NCBI GenBank assembly: GCA_023389035.1
Contig: JAEWFC010000038.1
Coordinates: 310,001-374,000 of the forward strand
Origin: Acidobacteriota bacterium
GTDB taxonomy: Bacteria; Acidobacteriota; Blastocatellia; Pyrinomonadales; Pyrinomonadaceae
Length of the DNA stretch: 64,000 bases
Direction of reading: 5' to 3'
Made by a program: the position numbers and the translations under genes. The notes beneath the pieces are model-generated. The model searched no databases. It had not been told where the DNA came from and saw only the letters and a list, made by a program, of their open reading frames with translations. The first letter of the stretch is position 1; every line of letters begins with the position of its first letter. This document shows, piece after piece, positions 26,701-34,780 of the stretch.

Positions 26701-26919
26701 GAACCGAACGCGAACAAGCTGGTTCGAAGGATCTTTTATCGCTGCGGTTATGGCATCCGCTTTTTCGAACTTACGGAATTTACCCTTGGAGTTTGGATCG
26801 GACGGCATCTCGCCCTGCTGTGCCTGAGGCGATTCGCTGCCGATCATCAAGAAAAAAACGGCCACGGCCGCGGCGAATAGCAATGCAAGAAATGCACGCG
26901 AACTAACGATTTTGCTCAT
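23716..26919 (-). CDS. Secreted S8 (subtilisin) peptidase with C-terminal FG-GAP repeats
   Basis: The 1067-residue product has a signal peptide (AFLALLFAAAVAVFFLMIG), a long N-terminal prodomain region (to about 315), and a subtilase domain with the triad placed at Asp342 (MVSDDGISI), His376 (GGHGHINAS) and Ser580 (SGTSHAAPQIAG); oxyanion Asn in NNSWGSG. A P/beta-sandwich-like segment follows, then six FG-GAP/VCBS repeats of about 50 residues, each with a D.[DT]GDG..D calcium loop and WW or WF.NRS lines. ATG 26919 has AGGAG upstream. The His motif deviates from the usual GHGTH. It probably acts outside the cell as protease and adhesin. Confidence 0.92.
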   Translation of the reverse strand: MSKIVSSRAFLALLFAAAVAVFFLMIGSESPQAQQGEMPSDPNSKGKFRKFEKADAITAAIKDPSNQLVRVRFKDYGQKDEIGELATVVQDLGSEAIVTVKSTAGLERAGFNVQSIEQTVNLPGAKFDPVDAPPRGSLSRGAESEAREGYYVVQFGAATTDELVESLQDAGVKVLQYVPHQAFFVYGEAQAIAKAAGHSRVRWVGEYLPEHKRAPETDAFIAEVKQPVATFDIAVFANENTDRMARSFRERTGGRVLAENRMPSNFFNVIRVEMPVDQVAAMLEMPGVFRIDPYVKPTAEDERAAQIVAGNYTGPTVINAPGYDPLSQFGVDGTGVTVMVSDDGISIPGNGGFYVTSANTVDGPLRGATAGASGGHGHINASIIAGYTPFGILDPLGYNYGLGIAPRANIINIPFLKSGNTTTDAQAVDDSLNTLGPNGARGTISNNSWGSGTNGNSYGTMEATYDSLVRDASISTATIDPFTIVFSAGNSGSSGLTRPKMSKNTISVANSENVRSEFTGTGADNMDDLRSTSSRGPAADGRMKPDITAPGTVITGSRAGSCGSVTSCFDANHAYSSGTSHAAPQIAGAAALFTQYYRNLNAGTDPRPSLIKAAIINTAQEMNGNLTSNVRPNGDEGWGRVHMRSMMNTGVPMLHVNESHAFSNPAESVVYQGTVGDATKPFRVSLVWTDPPGTGNPALVNNLDLNVNVGGTIYRGNVFANGNSATGGTNSTVDNVENVFLPPGIAPGTEITITVTATALNGDGILGNGDTTDQHFSLVAYNFGEPETGAAPPADFTGDGKTDLAVFRPAVGEWWYSSTEPGGGSGGTQFGSATDIIVPADYTGDGKTDVAVWRPVSGEWFVLRSDNNTYFSFAFGTAGDVPAPGDFDQDGKADIAVFRAGTWFINRSSGGIDIFQFGSPGDRPAVADYDGDGRSDLAVYRPNGANGSEWWINRSTAGVAAFQFGSASDRIVQGDYTGDGKADAAFWRPSTGEWYILRSEDSSFFAFPYGQQGDNPVPGDYDGDGKMDPAVFRPAGATWFINRSTAGQFITQYGILTDAPVAAAYVR

Positions 26920-27020
26920 CAAAGAGGCTCCTGTTTGTAGTAAAAATGAACGTTAGCGGAAACTACAATTGTAACATAACGGCCGGCGCGGAATTCAAAC
27001 TATTCGTCCCGGCAAGGAAA

Positions 27021-27053
27021 GCCCCGCACATTGCTCAAAGCAAAATGCGGAGC
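27021..27053 (-). terminator. Terminator of the OmpA-family gene
   Basis: The reverse strand forms a long interrupted stem (GCTCCGCA...TGCGGGGC with inner TTGCT/AGCAA), followed by CTTTCCTT. Confidence 0.65.
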
Positions 27054-27082
27054 ATCTATTTCAACCGTTCATGGCCGCTGCA

Positions 27083-28633
27083 TTAGATCGTCGGGACGAG
27101 GATCATCTGCACGCGGCGGTTGCGTGCACGGCTAGCATTCGTCGTATTTGGTGCGACCGGAAGCGTCGCTCCCATTCCTCGCGGCTCGATACGATTGTTC
27201 GGAACACCGAACTCAGCAAGCCTGTCAGCGATCGCCTTAGAACGCTGCTGGGTCAAGGACTCAAGTTCCGCTACTTCGCCGCGGTCGTCAGTGTGTGATT
27301 CGATCGTGATGCGGTAATTCGGATTGTTCGCAAGCAGTTCGCCAAGAGCGAGAAGCTTCGCGTCTGCGTTCGGCGCGAACGACGTTGATCGGATAGCCGA
27401 CCAGAAGTTCTCCGGGATCGTCACGACGATACCGCGCTCGTTCTTGGAAACCGCCCCGTATTTGCGTAGTGCCGCCATCAGTGCCGGCTGCTCGGCATTC
27501 ATCCTAGCAAGCATTTCTTCGCGTGCCCGCTGTTGTTCAGCTTCCTGCTGCTGGTTCTCGTACGAGGCAAGCCTTGCCTTGGCGTTGTCGGCCTCGACCT
27601 GCGTTCGGCCTAGCTCCTCGCGGAGCCTTCCGTTCTCTGCCCGCAGATCGCGGATCTGATTCGAATAGTTTTGAACATCACGCTGCGAGAGTTCCTTATC
27701 ACGGGTCTCCGCGGCGATCTGTGCTTTCAGGTCCTCGATCTCACGCATCGCGTCCGAAAGACGGTCTTCGATCTGCCGCATCTCGGCGTCGGTCCGGGTC
27801 TTTTCGTTTCGGGCGAGACGAGCTTCACGGCGAGTGATCGCAGTGGACTCAGCCTTAACTGCTGTAGAGATCGCACTTCGTGCCGTAACATCGACCGATT
27901 CTTCCGGCCGACCGGCTCTCCAGGCATCTTCGGCCGTCTTTAACAGAGCTTCCGCCGACTGCAGCTCTTCGGTCGCATCACGCTCGGCTCCAGCGAAACG
28001 CGCAAGTGCGACTGCTTGCTTTGCCTGCAGTATCGTCGAAGGCGTTTTAGAATAATCGATCTCCGCTATCTCAGGCGTACGCGAATCGCGGAAGTAATCA
28101 CTTGTGTTGCCGAAATATTGGACTGCGACCGAGGTCGGTATCGTCCGGCCAGAACGCGCGGTCGGGTTCAGATTCTCTAGCATTATCTCCTGACTCGGCC
28201 GACGGACCAGAAAGTGCGGTTCCGCAGTGACGATCAATGCAAAGGTCTGCAGGCGGGTGGTGACGCTCATCTTCGAATCGAATTCAAAGAATCCCCGACG
28301 CTTGATCTCGCCGAGGTTATCAACCTGTCCCTCAGGCGAGATCGCCCAAAGTACGTAGGTCGCGTATCCGGCGCCAAGCTCGAAGGGGCGCGGCATCTTC
28401 GACACTGAAAGATCGATCTCGCTGCCGTTGCGGCTCGTACGTTTTATCTTCGCGTCTCCCTTCATCCTGGGAAATCGCGTCGTGCCTCGAAACTGTACGT
28501 TGACCACCTCATCGAGCGGATACGTGATCGCGGTCGTTCGGCGGCCGATGTCGACCTGCCCAAACGCAAAGTCTGCCGAGACGAGAACGAATAAAAGCGA
28601 AAGTATGCCTGCAAAGACTTTTGAATTGTTCAT
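27083..28633 (-). CDS. OmpA-family outer membrane protein with coiled coil
   Basis: The 516-residue product has a signal peptide (ending FAFGQ), an N-terminal domain of about 150 residues without a clear family, a helical region with a long coiled coil (about residues 270-385, Glu/Arg/Ala-rich), and a C-terminal OmpA-like peptidoglycan-binding domain with SHTDDRGEVAELESLTQQRS and NRRVQMILV. Such proteins tie the outer membrane to the cell wall. ATG 28633 has GGAG 8 nt ahead. The gene diverges from the MsbA-like exporter. Confidence 0.9.
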   Translation of the reverse strand: MNNSKVFAGILSLLFVLVSADFAFGQVDIGRRTTAITYPLDEVVNVQFRGTTRFPRMKGDAKIKRTSRNGSEIDLSVSKMPRPFELGAGYATYVLWAISPEGQVDNLGEIKRRGFFEFDSKMSVTTRLQTFALIVTAEPHFLVRRPSQEIMLENLNPTARSGRTIPTSVAVQYFGNTSDYFRDSRTPEIAEIDYSKTPSTILQAKQAVALARFAGAERDATEELQSAEALLKTAEDAWRAGRPEESVDVTARSAISTAVKAESTAITRREARLARNEKTRTDAEMRQIEDRLSDAMREIEDLKAQIAAETRDKELSQRDVQNYSNQIRDLRAENGRLREELGRTQVEADNAKARLASYENQQQEAEQQRAREEMLARMNAEQPALMAALRKYGAVSKNERGIVVTIPENFWSAIRSTSFAPNADAKLLALGELLANNPNYRITIESHTDDRGEVAELESLTQQRSKAIADRLAEFGVPNNRIEPRGMGATLPVAPNTTNASRARNRRVQMILVPTI

Positions 28634-28759
28634 ATTTATCACTCCGAGAATTCGGCTTATACGAAAGATGCCACAGAGATAGTTGCGGTTGCAAACTTTG
28701 AGGTTTTGGACATTGCCCAAGCCAATGACGTATATTCAAGGTTTCCTGCATACGCTCGA

Positions 28760-30580
28760 ATGAACGAATACTCAAGGCTTTTACGATACGTTCGGCCGCA
28801 TTGGCTGACGTTTCTTTTTGCGTTCATAGCGATGATATTGGTGGCGTTTTTTGAGACCGCCACCGGTGCTCTTCTCATACCGATCTTTAGCCAATTCATG
28901 CCCGGCCAGGGCGAGGCAAGCAAGACCCTTTTCGATCTTCACAGCCTAATTCCCCAAGACGACTGGTTCCGGGCGTGGCTCGTGATCGCCGGCCTGCTGA
29001 TGTTCATCACGGTCGGAAAAGGCATCGCTGAATATTTCTCGTCGTACCTGATGGCAAAGATCGGACAGTCCGCCGTGCTCGATCTTCGTTTGCAGCTCTA
29101 CGAACACCTGCTTCGGCAGCCTGCATCTTTCTTCGAACGGCATCGGACAAATTTCCTCGTCTCCCGATTGGTCGTTAGCTGTGCTGCGATCGAGTCTGCA
29201 GTGTCGGGAAACCTGCGTGACGTGCTGAGAGAAAGCCTGATACTGATCTTTCTCTTGAGTGCAGCCTTTTACCTTAATTGGCGGATGATGCTTGGTGCGA
29301 TCGTTATCGGCCCGATCATCGCTGTTCTGACAACAAAATTTAGCAAGTCCCTTAGAAAACTGGCTGACGTCACGTACGAGGGCAACAAGCTGTTGACCGA
29401 CACGGCCCAGGAGACGCTGGCCAACCAATCGATCGTGAAGGCATATAGAGCCGAACCGCGTGAGACCGATCGTTTTACGCGTGTTGCGAAGATAATCGCC
29501 AAGGCCAATCTTCGTTCCGGCCGCATCGCTGCGATCTCGCCGCCGACCATTGAGCTTGTAGGATCGGTCGTGCTTCTGACACTTTTCTTTTTCGGGATGC
29601 GCGAGATCGACGCCGGAAGGCTCGAGGCAGCTCAGTTCTTTGGATTCATGTATTTCCTGTTCCGCAGCTACGATCCGATGCGTAAGATCTCGCGTCAGCA
29701 CAACGAGATCTCTAAAGCATTCGCGGCGGCAAAGGACGTCTGGAACGTGCTTGACGAAGATGTCGTATTGCCAGAAAAGGCGGACGCAATCGAACTCGCA
29801 CCGCTAAGATCAAAGATCGAACTCAAAGACGTTTCGTTCAACTACCAGAGCGACCCGAGGCCGATCATCGACGGTGTCTCCCTTGAAATACCAAAGGGTT
29901 CGGTCGTTGCGTTAGTAGGTGAAAGCGGAAGCGGTAAATCAAGTTTAATAAAGCTCATCCAGCGTCTCTACGATCCGTCGGAAGGCTCGATCCTCTGGGA
30001 CGGGCTGGACCTTCGCGACGCAAAGGTCGGTTCGGTCCACAAGCAGATCGCTCTTGTCACACAGGAAACCGTTCTTTTCAACGACACGGTCCGCTACAAC
30101 ATTACGTACGGCAAACCGGATGCGACCGATTCCGAGCTTCGCGAGGCTGCACGAATCGCGTTCGCGGACGAATTTATCGAAGAACTCCCCGAAAAGTACG
30201 ACTCGCTGGTTGGTGAACGCGGCACGATGCTTTCCGGCGGCCAACGGCAGCGTGTCGCGATAGCTCGAGCGGTTATGGTAAACGCTCCGGTCTTGATCCT
30301 CGACGAGGCGACATCTGCTCTAGACACCGAATCTGAACGGCTCGTCCAGCGAGCTCTCGAAAACCTGATGCAGGGCAGAACTTCCATCGTGATCGCACAT
30401 CGTCTATCAACGGTTAGAAAAGCGGACAAGATCGTCGTGATGGACCGAGGCCGCATTGTCGAGACAGGTACGCATGACGAGCTGCTGGCTCTCGGCGGAA
30501 AATATCGAAGGCTTTACGAACTTCAATTCGCGGGCGAGGAATCAGAAACGGAGATCGCTGCCGCAAGGAATAGAGTATGA
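28760..30580 (+). CDS. MsbA-like lipid-exporting ABC transporter (fused permease-ATPase)
   Basis: The 606-residue half-transporter has six membrane helices (first about residues 15-40) and an ATPase domain with Walker A GESGSGKSS, ABC signature LSGGQRQRVAIARA, Walker B VLILDEATSALD and switch His in IAHRLSTV. Size and layout match MsbA, which flips lipid A core or other lipids across the inner membrane; multidrug export cannot be excluded. The start at ATG 28760 fits the family; a TTG 18 codons earlier is possible. Its stop overlaps the start of yicC as ATGA. Confidence 0.9.
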   Translation: MNEYSRLLRYVRPHWLTFLFAFIAMILVAFFETATGALLIPIFSQFMPGQGEASKTLFDLHSLIPQDDWFRAWLVIAGLLMFITVGKGIAEYFSSYLMAKIGQSAVLDLRLQLYEHLLRQPASFFERHRTNFLVSRLVVSCAAIESAVSGNLRDVLRESLILIFLLSAAFYLNWRMMLGAIVIGPIIAVLTTKFSKSLRKLADVTYEGNKLLTDTAQETLANQSIVKAYRAEPRETDRFTRVAKIIAKANLRSGRIAAISPPTIELVGSVVLLTLFFFGMREIDAGRLEAAQFFGFMYFLFRSYDPMRKISRQHNEISKAFAAAKDVWNVLDEDVVLPEKADAIELAPLRSKIELKDVSFNYQSDPRPIIDGVSLEIPKGSVVALVGESGSGKSSLIKLIQRLYDPSEGSILWDGLDLRDAKVGSVHKQIALVTQETVLFNDTVRYNITYGKPDATDSELREAARIAFADEFIEELPEKYDSLVGERGTMLSGGQRQRVAIARAVMVNAPVLILDEATSALDTESERLVQRALENLMQGRTSIVIAHRLSTVRKADKIVVMDRGRIVETGTHDELLALGGKYRRLYELQFAGEESETEIAAARNRV

Positions 30581-31455
30581 GATCAATGACAGGCTTCGGC
30601 CGCGGATCGGCCGCCGGCGACACATTTTCCATCACGATCGACCTTAAGACCGTGAACAATCGATTTCTTGATATCGCGTTGCGGCTGCCCAGCGATCTGC
30701 AGTCACTGGAAAGCACATTCAAGAAACAGATCGGTGCTCGCTTGGCTCGCGGCCGGGTTGAGGTGAATTTTCAGTTCGAGCGTACCGAAGAGGCCGAATA
30801 CGAGATGAATCGTCCGGTGATCGAGGGCTACCTAAAAGTGCTCGAAACGATGAGGACCGAGTTCGGCTTGTCCGGTGAACCCGACGTGAACGTCATCGCG
30901 CGTCTGCCGAATGTCTTTCAGGTCAAGCGGTCTGAGTTTGGCGAGGAATTTAACGGCGGTGTCGAAAGCGCTTTGCAGCTCGCTCTCGACGATCTTGAAA
31001 CGATGCGTGCACGTGAGGGCGACGCCCTCAAGTCTGAGCTGACCACGCGCCTTGCAGAGATCGAAACCCGCCTCGGACCGATTTCAGAACAGTCCTCGAT
31101 GATCGGCGATGAGTATCTGCAGCGGTTGACGAAGCGGATCGGTGAAATGCTGGCAAAGAGCGATTCTCAGATCGAGATCGATCAGGCCCGCATGGCACAG
31201 GAGGTCGCGTATCTCGCTGACAAGGCGGACATTTCCGAAGAGATCGCAAGGCTGACCACACATCTTGATCACTTCCGTTCAATAATGGAGGAAGAGAAAG
31301 AGGTCGGAAAGCGGCTCGACTTTCTCACACAGGAATTGAATCGCGAAGCTAACACAATAACTTCTAAGACCAGCAACATGGCAGTTAAGGAGAACGCCCT
31401 TGCGATCAAGAGCGAAATTGAGAAAATCCGAGAACAAGTGCAAAATGTAGAATAG
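30577..31455 (+). CDS. yicC: YicC-family endoribonuclease
   Basis: The 292-residue product opens MRSMTGFGRG, the invariant YicC start, and has the conserved C-terminal half with RLDFLTQELNREANTI(T)SK and the final helix. Family members are metal-dependent RNases that trim or cut RNA. It overlaps the upstream transporter by 4 bp and precedes gmk and rpoZ, the usual yicC-gmk-rpoZ arrangement. Confidence 0.95.
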   Translation: MRSMTGFGRGSAAGDTFSITIDLKTVNNRFLDIALRLPSDLQSLESTFKKQIGARLARGRVEVNFQFERTEEAEYEMNRPVIEGYLKVLETMRTEFGLSGEPDVNVIARLPNVFQVKRSEFGEEFNGGVESALQLALDDLETMRAREGDALKSELTTRLAEIETRLGPISEQSSMIGDEYLQRLTKRIGEMLAKSDSQIEIDQARMAQEVAYLADKADISEEIARLTTHLDHFRSIMEEEKEVGKRLDFLTQELNREANTITSKTSNMAVKENALAIKSEIEKIREQVQNVE

Positions 31456-31528
31456 ACTCGCTGTTGCCCCCACCTGTCAGCGAGCCAACGCCGCAGCACA
31501 TCGCGGCGTTACACGTCATCGGTAACTA

Positions 31529-32167
31529 ATGAAAGGCAACCTGATAATTATCAGCTCCCCATCGGGCGGTGGGAAAGGTACGCTTATACGCGAGATCCTT
31601 CGCTCGGTCCCGGACCTCGCCTATTCCGTCTCGTTCACTACCCGGGAAAGCCGTTTCGGCGAAGAGCACGGCCGTGATTACCACTTTATCTCGATGGACC
31701 GCTTCCGAGAGAAAATCGCTGCGGGCGACTTTCTCGAATACGCCGAAGTCCACGGAAACTTCTACGGCACGTCATTTGAGGAAACGGAACGAAAACTCTC
31801 CGAGGGGCAAGACGTCATCCTTGAGATCGACGTGCAGGGTGCGATACAGGTAATGGAAAAGCTAGCCGAAAACCTGGTCAGCATCTTTATCATGCCTCCG
31901 TCGTTCGACGTCCTGCGGGCACGGCTCACTGCCCGAAATACTGAGAAACCCGAGGAGTTGGCCCTTAGACTCCGTAACGCTCATGATGAGGTCGCCGAGT
32001 TTCAACGTTTCAGTTACGTAGTAATAAATGACGACGTCGCCTCCGCGTCCCGCAAGCTTGCTTCGATTATAATCGCCGAACGTCAGCGGCGGATTAGACA
32101 AACCGAGGCAATAAAAGATATTATGGGAAGTTTCGAGCGATCGAAACATTCGAATAGCGGAGAATAA
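31529..32167 (+). CDS. gmk: Guanylate kinase
   Basis: The 212-residue enzyme converts GMP to GDP with ATP. The P-loop is SSPSGGGKGTL (residues 9-19); the GMP-binding region reads VSFTTRESRFGEEHGRDYHF, and DVILEIDVQGA carries the Walker B-like strand. Length is normal. It lies between yicC and rpoZ, all co-directed. Confidence 0.97.
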   Translation: MKGNLIIISSPSGGGKGTLIREILRSVPDLAYSVSFTTRESRFGEEHGRDYHFISMDRFREKIAAGDFLEYAEVHGNFYGTSFEETERKLSEGQDVILEIDVQGAIQVMEKLAENLVSIFIMPPSFDVLRARLTARNTEKPEELALRLRNAHDEVAEFQRFSYVVINDDVASASRKLASIIIAERQRRIRQTEAIKDIMGSFERSKHSNSGE

Positions 32168-32176
32168 CGGATCATT

Positions 32177-32440
32177 ATGGCTGACAACGAACTGCACGAC
32201 GAAGATATCGACACTACCGAAGAGGTCATTGATCCGCCCGAGATCGATTCAAAATACAGGATGATCATCCTTGCTGCTCAACGAAGTAAGCAGCTGCAGC
32301 GTGGTGCGAATTCCCGTACGGATATCGATACCCGCAAGAACAAACCGACACGTGTCGCAATGCGTGAACTCGAAGAGCGCCGCGTAAATTTTTCGTTTAC
32401 TGAGCAGTCTTCGAAAAGTGCCGATAACGGCGCTGAATAG
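32177..32440 (+). CDS. rpoZ: RNA polymerase omega subunit
   Basis: The 87-residue product contains SKYRMIILAAQRSKQLQRGA, the omega helix with the A.RA.QL..G pattern, preceded by an acidic N-terminal tail and followed by KPTRVAMRELEERRV. It lies 9 bp after gmk and before a terminator, as expected. Omega assists beta-prime folding and, in some phyla, ppGpp binding. Confidence 0.95.
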   Translation: MADNELHDEDIDTTEEVIDPPEIDSKYRMIILAAQRSKQLQRGANSRTDIDTRKNKPTRVAMRELEERRVNFSFTEQSSKSADNGAE

Positions 32441-32464
32441 ATCAGTACATATATTGGCGATAGT

Positions 32465-32491
32465 AAGGGCTGCCGATTGGCGGCCCTCTTT
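32465..32491 (+). terminator. Terminator of the msbA-yicC-gmk-rpoZ operon
   Basis: GGGCTGCC and GGCGGCCC form an 8-bp stem (one G-U) around GATT, followed by TCTTT. Confidence 0.85.
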
Positions 32492-32511
32492 GCGCTCACG
32501 TCTATAAACGC

Positions 32512-32547
32512 CAAAAAGAAAGGGCCGTCGAGATCATCCCGACGGCC
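32512..32547 (-). terminator. Terminator of the Gln-rich protein gene
   Basis: Reverse strand GGCCGTCG (32547-32540) and CGACGGCC (32530-32523) form a perfect 8-bp stem, followed by CTTTCTTTTT. Confidence 0.9.
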
Positions 32548-32574
32548 TTCCCTACTCTTAGCGATTATGCTGTT

Positions 32575-33849
32575 TTAGTATCGGATCACGTTTAGGATCG
32601 TGCTGATGATCGTTCCCAGAACGCTGTAGCTGCCATTCTGATACTGACCATATTCCTGACGACCGTAGTAGCCATCCTCGTATCCGCGTCGGAATCCTTC
32701 ACGGAAGTAGTAGTTGTACTCTTCAAGGCTGACATAATAGCTGTCATAACCGTATGAAGCGTCCATGTAACCATACGACTGCGTCGGGTTGAATCCCCAT
32801 CCGTCGTAACGGTCGGCCTGTCCTGAGCGAAACCCTTCTTCATAACCGCGGTTCACCGCTTCCTGAAGCATCTGAGCCCCGTACTGACTGGTGTAGTAAT
32901 AGTTACCATTACGCTGGTAGTAATAGTTGTTTACCAGATTGTCATAGTAACGAGCCTGCTGAAGTCTCAACTGATCCTGGCGAATACGCTCCCAGTAACG
33001 CTGCTGATACTGCAGGTAACGCTGTCGTCGCTGCTGTTCCAACTGTCGCTGACGCTGAGCCTGTATGTTCTGCCAGTTCTGCCACTGACTGTTGTACTGC
33101 CGCCAACGCTGCTGCTGTATCTGCTGCTGCTGAGCTCGCGTCCACGTGTCGTAGTTGCCACGCTGCGGCCGCTGGTTGCGATTACGGTCCTGCCACGTCT
33201 GCTGATTACGATCACGCTGCCACTGCTGTTGTTGCTGCTGCTGTTGAGCCTGGCGGCGAGCGGCCTCTTGCCTCTGCTGCTCAGCGATCTGCTGTTGCTG
33301 CTGTTGGCGAGTCTGCTGTTGACGCTGCTGGTTCAAAATCTGCTGCTGACGCTGCTGTTCGGCACGCTGTGCCGCGGCGTTGCGCTGCTCTTGAACACGC
33401 TGCTGCTGTGCCTGCTGTTGCTGGCGTTGCTGCTGCTGTCGCTGGTGGTTCAAGATCTGCTGCTGACGCTGCTGCTCTGCCCGTTGAGCTGCAGCATTGC
33501 GCTGCTCTTGAACACGCTGCTGCTGCGCCTGCTGTTGCTGGCGTTGCTGCTGCTGTCGTTGCTGGTTCAAAATCTGCTGCTGACGCCGCTGTTCTGCGGC
33601 CTGTGTTTGTCTCTGCTGCTGTTGCTGTTGACGCTGCTGGGCAGCCTGTTGCTGCTGTTGGCGCCGCTGCTCAGCAGCATTACGCTGCTCCGCTGCCTGC
33701 TTCGAATCCTGTTCCTGTTGTTGCTTCGTCCGCTGATCCTCGACACGTCCGCGATTGCGCTGGGCATCCGCGCTTGTGCTAAGGCCGAACATCAACACTG
33801 CGGCAGAAGCCGAACCAAGCAATGTACGTCCTATAAGTGTGTTTTTCAT
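32575..33849 (-). CDS. Secreted Gln/Arg-rich repeat protein
   Basis: The 424-residue product has a signal peptide (ending STSADAQ), then about 250 residues almost entirely Gln, Arg, Ala and Glu, including a 39-residue repeat (starting ILNQQRQQQQRQQQQAQQQR) present about two and a half times. A Tyr/Gly-rich C-terminal part follows, with YY.REGFRRGYEDGYYGR and EGFRSGQADRYDG. The helix-forming middle and aromatic end suggest an extracellular filamentous or aggregating protein. I do not know a function. ATG 33849 has GGGGGAG five bases ahead. Repeat number is prone to change. Confidence 0.8.
   Translation of the reverse strand: MKNTLIGRTLLGSASAAVLMFGLSTSADAQRNRGRVEDQRTKQQQEQDSKQAAEQRNAAEQRRQQQQQAAQQRQQQQQQRQTQAAEQRRQQQILNQQRQQQQRQQQQAQQQRVQEQRNAAAQRAEQQRQQQILNHQRQQQQRQQQQAQQQRVQEQRNAAAQRAEQQRQQQILNQQRQQQTRQQQQQQIAEQQRQEAARRQAQQQQQQQQWQRDRNQQTWQDRNRNQRPQRGNYDTWTRAQQQQIQQQRWRQYNSQWQNWQNIQAQRQRQLEQQRRQRYLQYQQRYWERIRQDQLRLQQARYYDNLVNNYYYQRNGNYYYTSQYGAQMLQEAVNRGYEEGFRSGQADRYDGWGFNPTQSYGYMDASYGYDSYYVSLEEYNYYFREGFRRGYEDGYYGRQEYGQYQNGSYSVLGTIISTILNVIRY
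33331..33600 (-). repeat. 117-bp coding tandem repeat
   Basis: The word GTTCAA[AG]ATC recurs at 33331, 33448 and 33565, exactly 117 bp apart, with near-identical sequence between. It codes the 39-residue repeat of the Gln-rich protein. The wider region 33229-33700 is CTG/TTG-rich and slippery. Confidence 0.9.
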
Positions 33850-33971
33850 TATTTCTCCCCCTTGTCCTCCGGCGCCAACACGGCGTTTCGAGACAGTTTC
33901 GCAGTTGTACACTGCAACCGGCGTTCCACAGCCCGACATGTTCGAATATAGGCGTGTTTCTATAAATTCTT

Positions 33972-34010
33972 GGGGCTGCCGGACACTATTTGGTATCCCC
34001 CGGCAGCCCC
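33972..34010 (-). terminator. Strong hairpin between two minus-strand genes
   Basis: GGGGCTGCCGG (33972-33982) pairs perfectly with CCGGCAGCCCC (34000-34010). It probably ends the transcript of the 34039 gene. T-runs on either side are short (ATTTTAT on the plus strand). Confidence 0.7.
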
Positions 34011-34038
34011 ATTTTATCGATATCGTATGTGTCGATGG

Positions 34039-34713
34039 TTAGCTCTTTGTAAGCTCGTACGCGATGAATACGTTCATTGCGCCATCTCGCAATTCATGCC
34101 GTACACCAACGGCCTTCATCGCCAGATTTGACGATCCCTGAACGGGCAGCATGAATGAGATCTTATCCAGCTTGAGTACCTCAATGGGATTTATCTTACG
34201 GTCGATCGCGGTTTGCACCATTCGTGCGATCACGTTGCCGCCGACACCTCCGGTTCCGTCGAGGCTAACATTCAAAACCGAAGCCCGTGCTATCAACTGC
34301 TGATTCGCCTCGTCAAATGAGAGATCTATCGACGTTTCTGCCCAGCCTGAAAAATCTACACAGCCAACAAACGGGGGATTATAGCTGCCTTTGAAAGCAA
34401 GCGGTGCGAGTATTTTCCCACCGCGGAATCGCACAGCAGTTCGCATGCCGCCGGATTCCCGTTTGAGGCGGATCGACTCGCGGCAGTTCGCGGCTTTCGA
34501 GCCCACTGAGGCGGGAATGATCCTCACATCGTTATTGCCCGTTCCCGCGATAGAGAATTCCGGCGGCTCTCCCGACTGAAACAAAGCGTCGATCACGGTG
34601 TCGAAAAACTGTTCGGAAAGCCCTATCGAGATCTCTGTCCGCTGGCCGTGCGCCGCGGATGTTATCAGCATCACGCTAACGAGGAGCGCCGCAAAAGAAT
34701 ACTTTCTCTTCAT
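34039..34713 (-). CDS. Secreted protein of unknown function
   Basis: The 224-residue product has a signal peptide (residues 1-23, ending SAAHGQ) and a mature domain that looks like a long alternating beta-strand protein similar in feel to lipid-transfer (BPI/SMP-type) folds: ISIGLSEQFFDTVIDALF at the start and an amphipathic end. That comparison is a guess. Two Cys (AANCRES, VGCVDF) may pair. ATG 34713 has GGAG six bases upstream. Downstream of kdsD on the same strand with a 67-bp gap. Confidence 0.72.
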   Translation of the reverse strand: MKRKYSFAALLVSVMLITSAAHGQRTEISIGLSEQFFDTVIDALFQSGEPPEFSIAGTGNNDVRIIPASVGSKAANCRESIRLKRESGGMRTAVRFRGGKILAPLAFKGSYNPPFVGCVDFSGWAETSIDLSFDEANQQLIARASVLNVSLDGTGGVGGNVIARMVQTAIDRKINPIEVLKLDKISFMLPVQGSSNLAMKAVGVRHELRDGAMNVFIAYELTKS

Positions 34714-34780
34714 AATGATCTCCGGATCTCGAGAATATAAGACGCGGAATGAGCGGGGTATGGTTGTTCGCGGCGTGATC

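Noticed and set aside
33229..33951. Long Leu-rich frame opposite the Gln-rich gene
   Set aside because: It is the complement of CAG/CAA-rich repeats (CTG/TTG = Leu). The minus frame has signal peptide, ribosome site and terminator.
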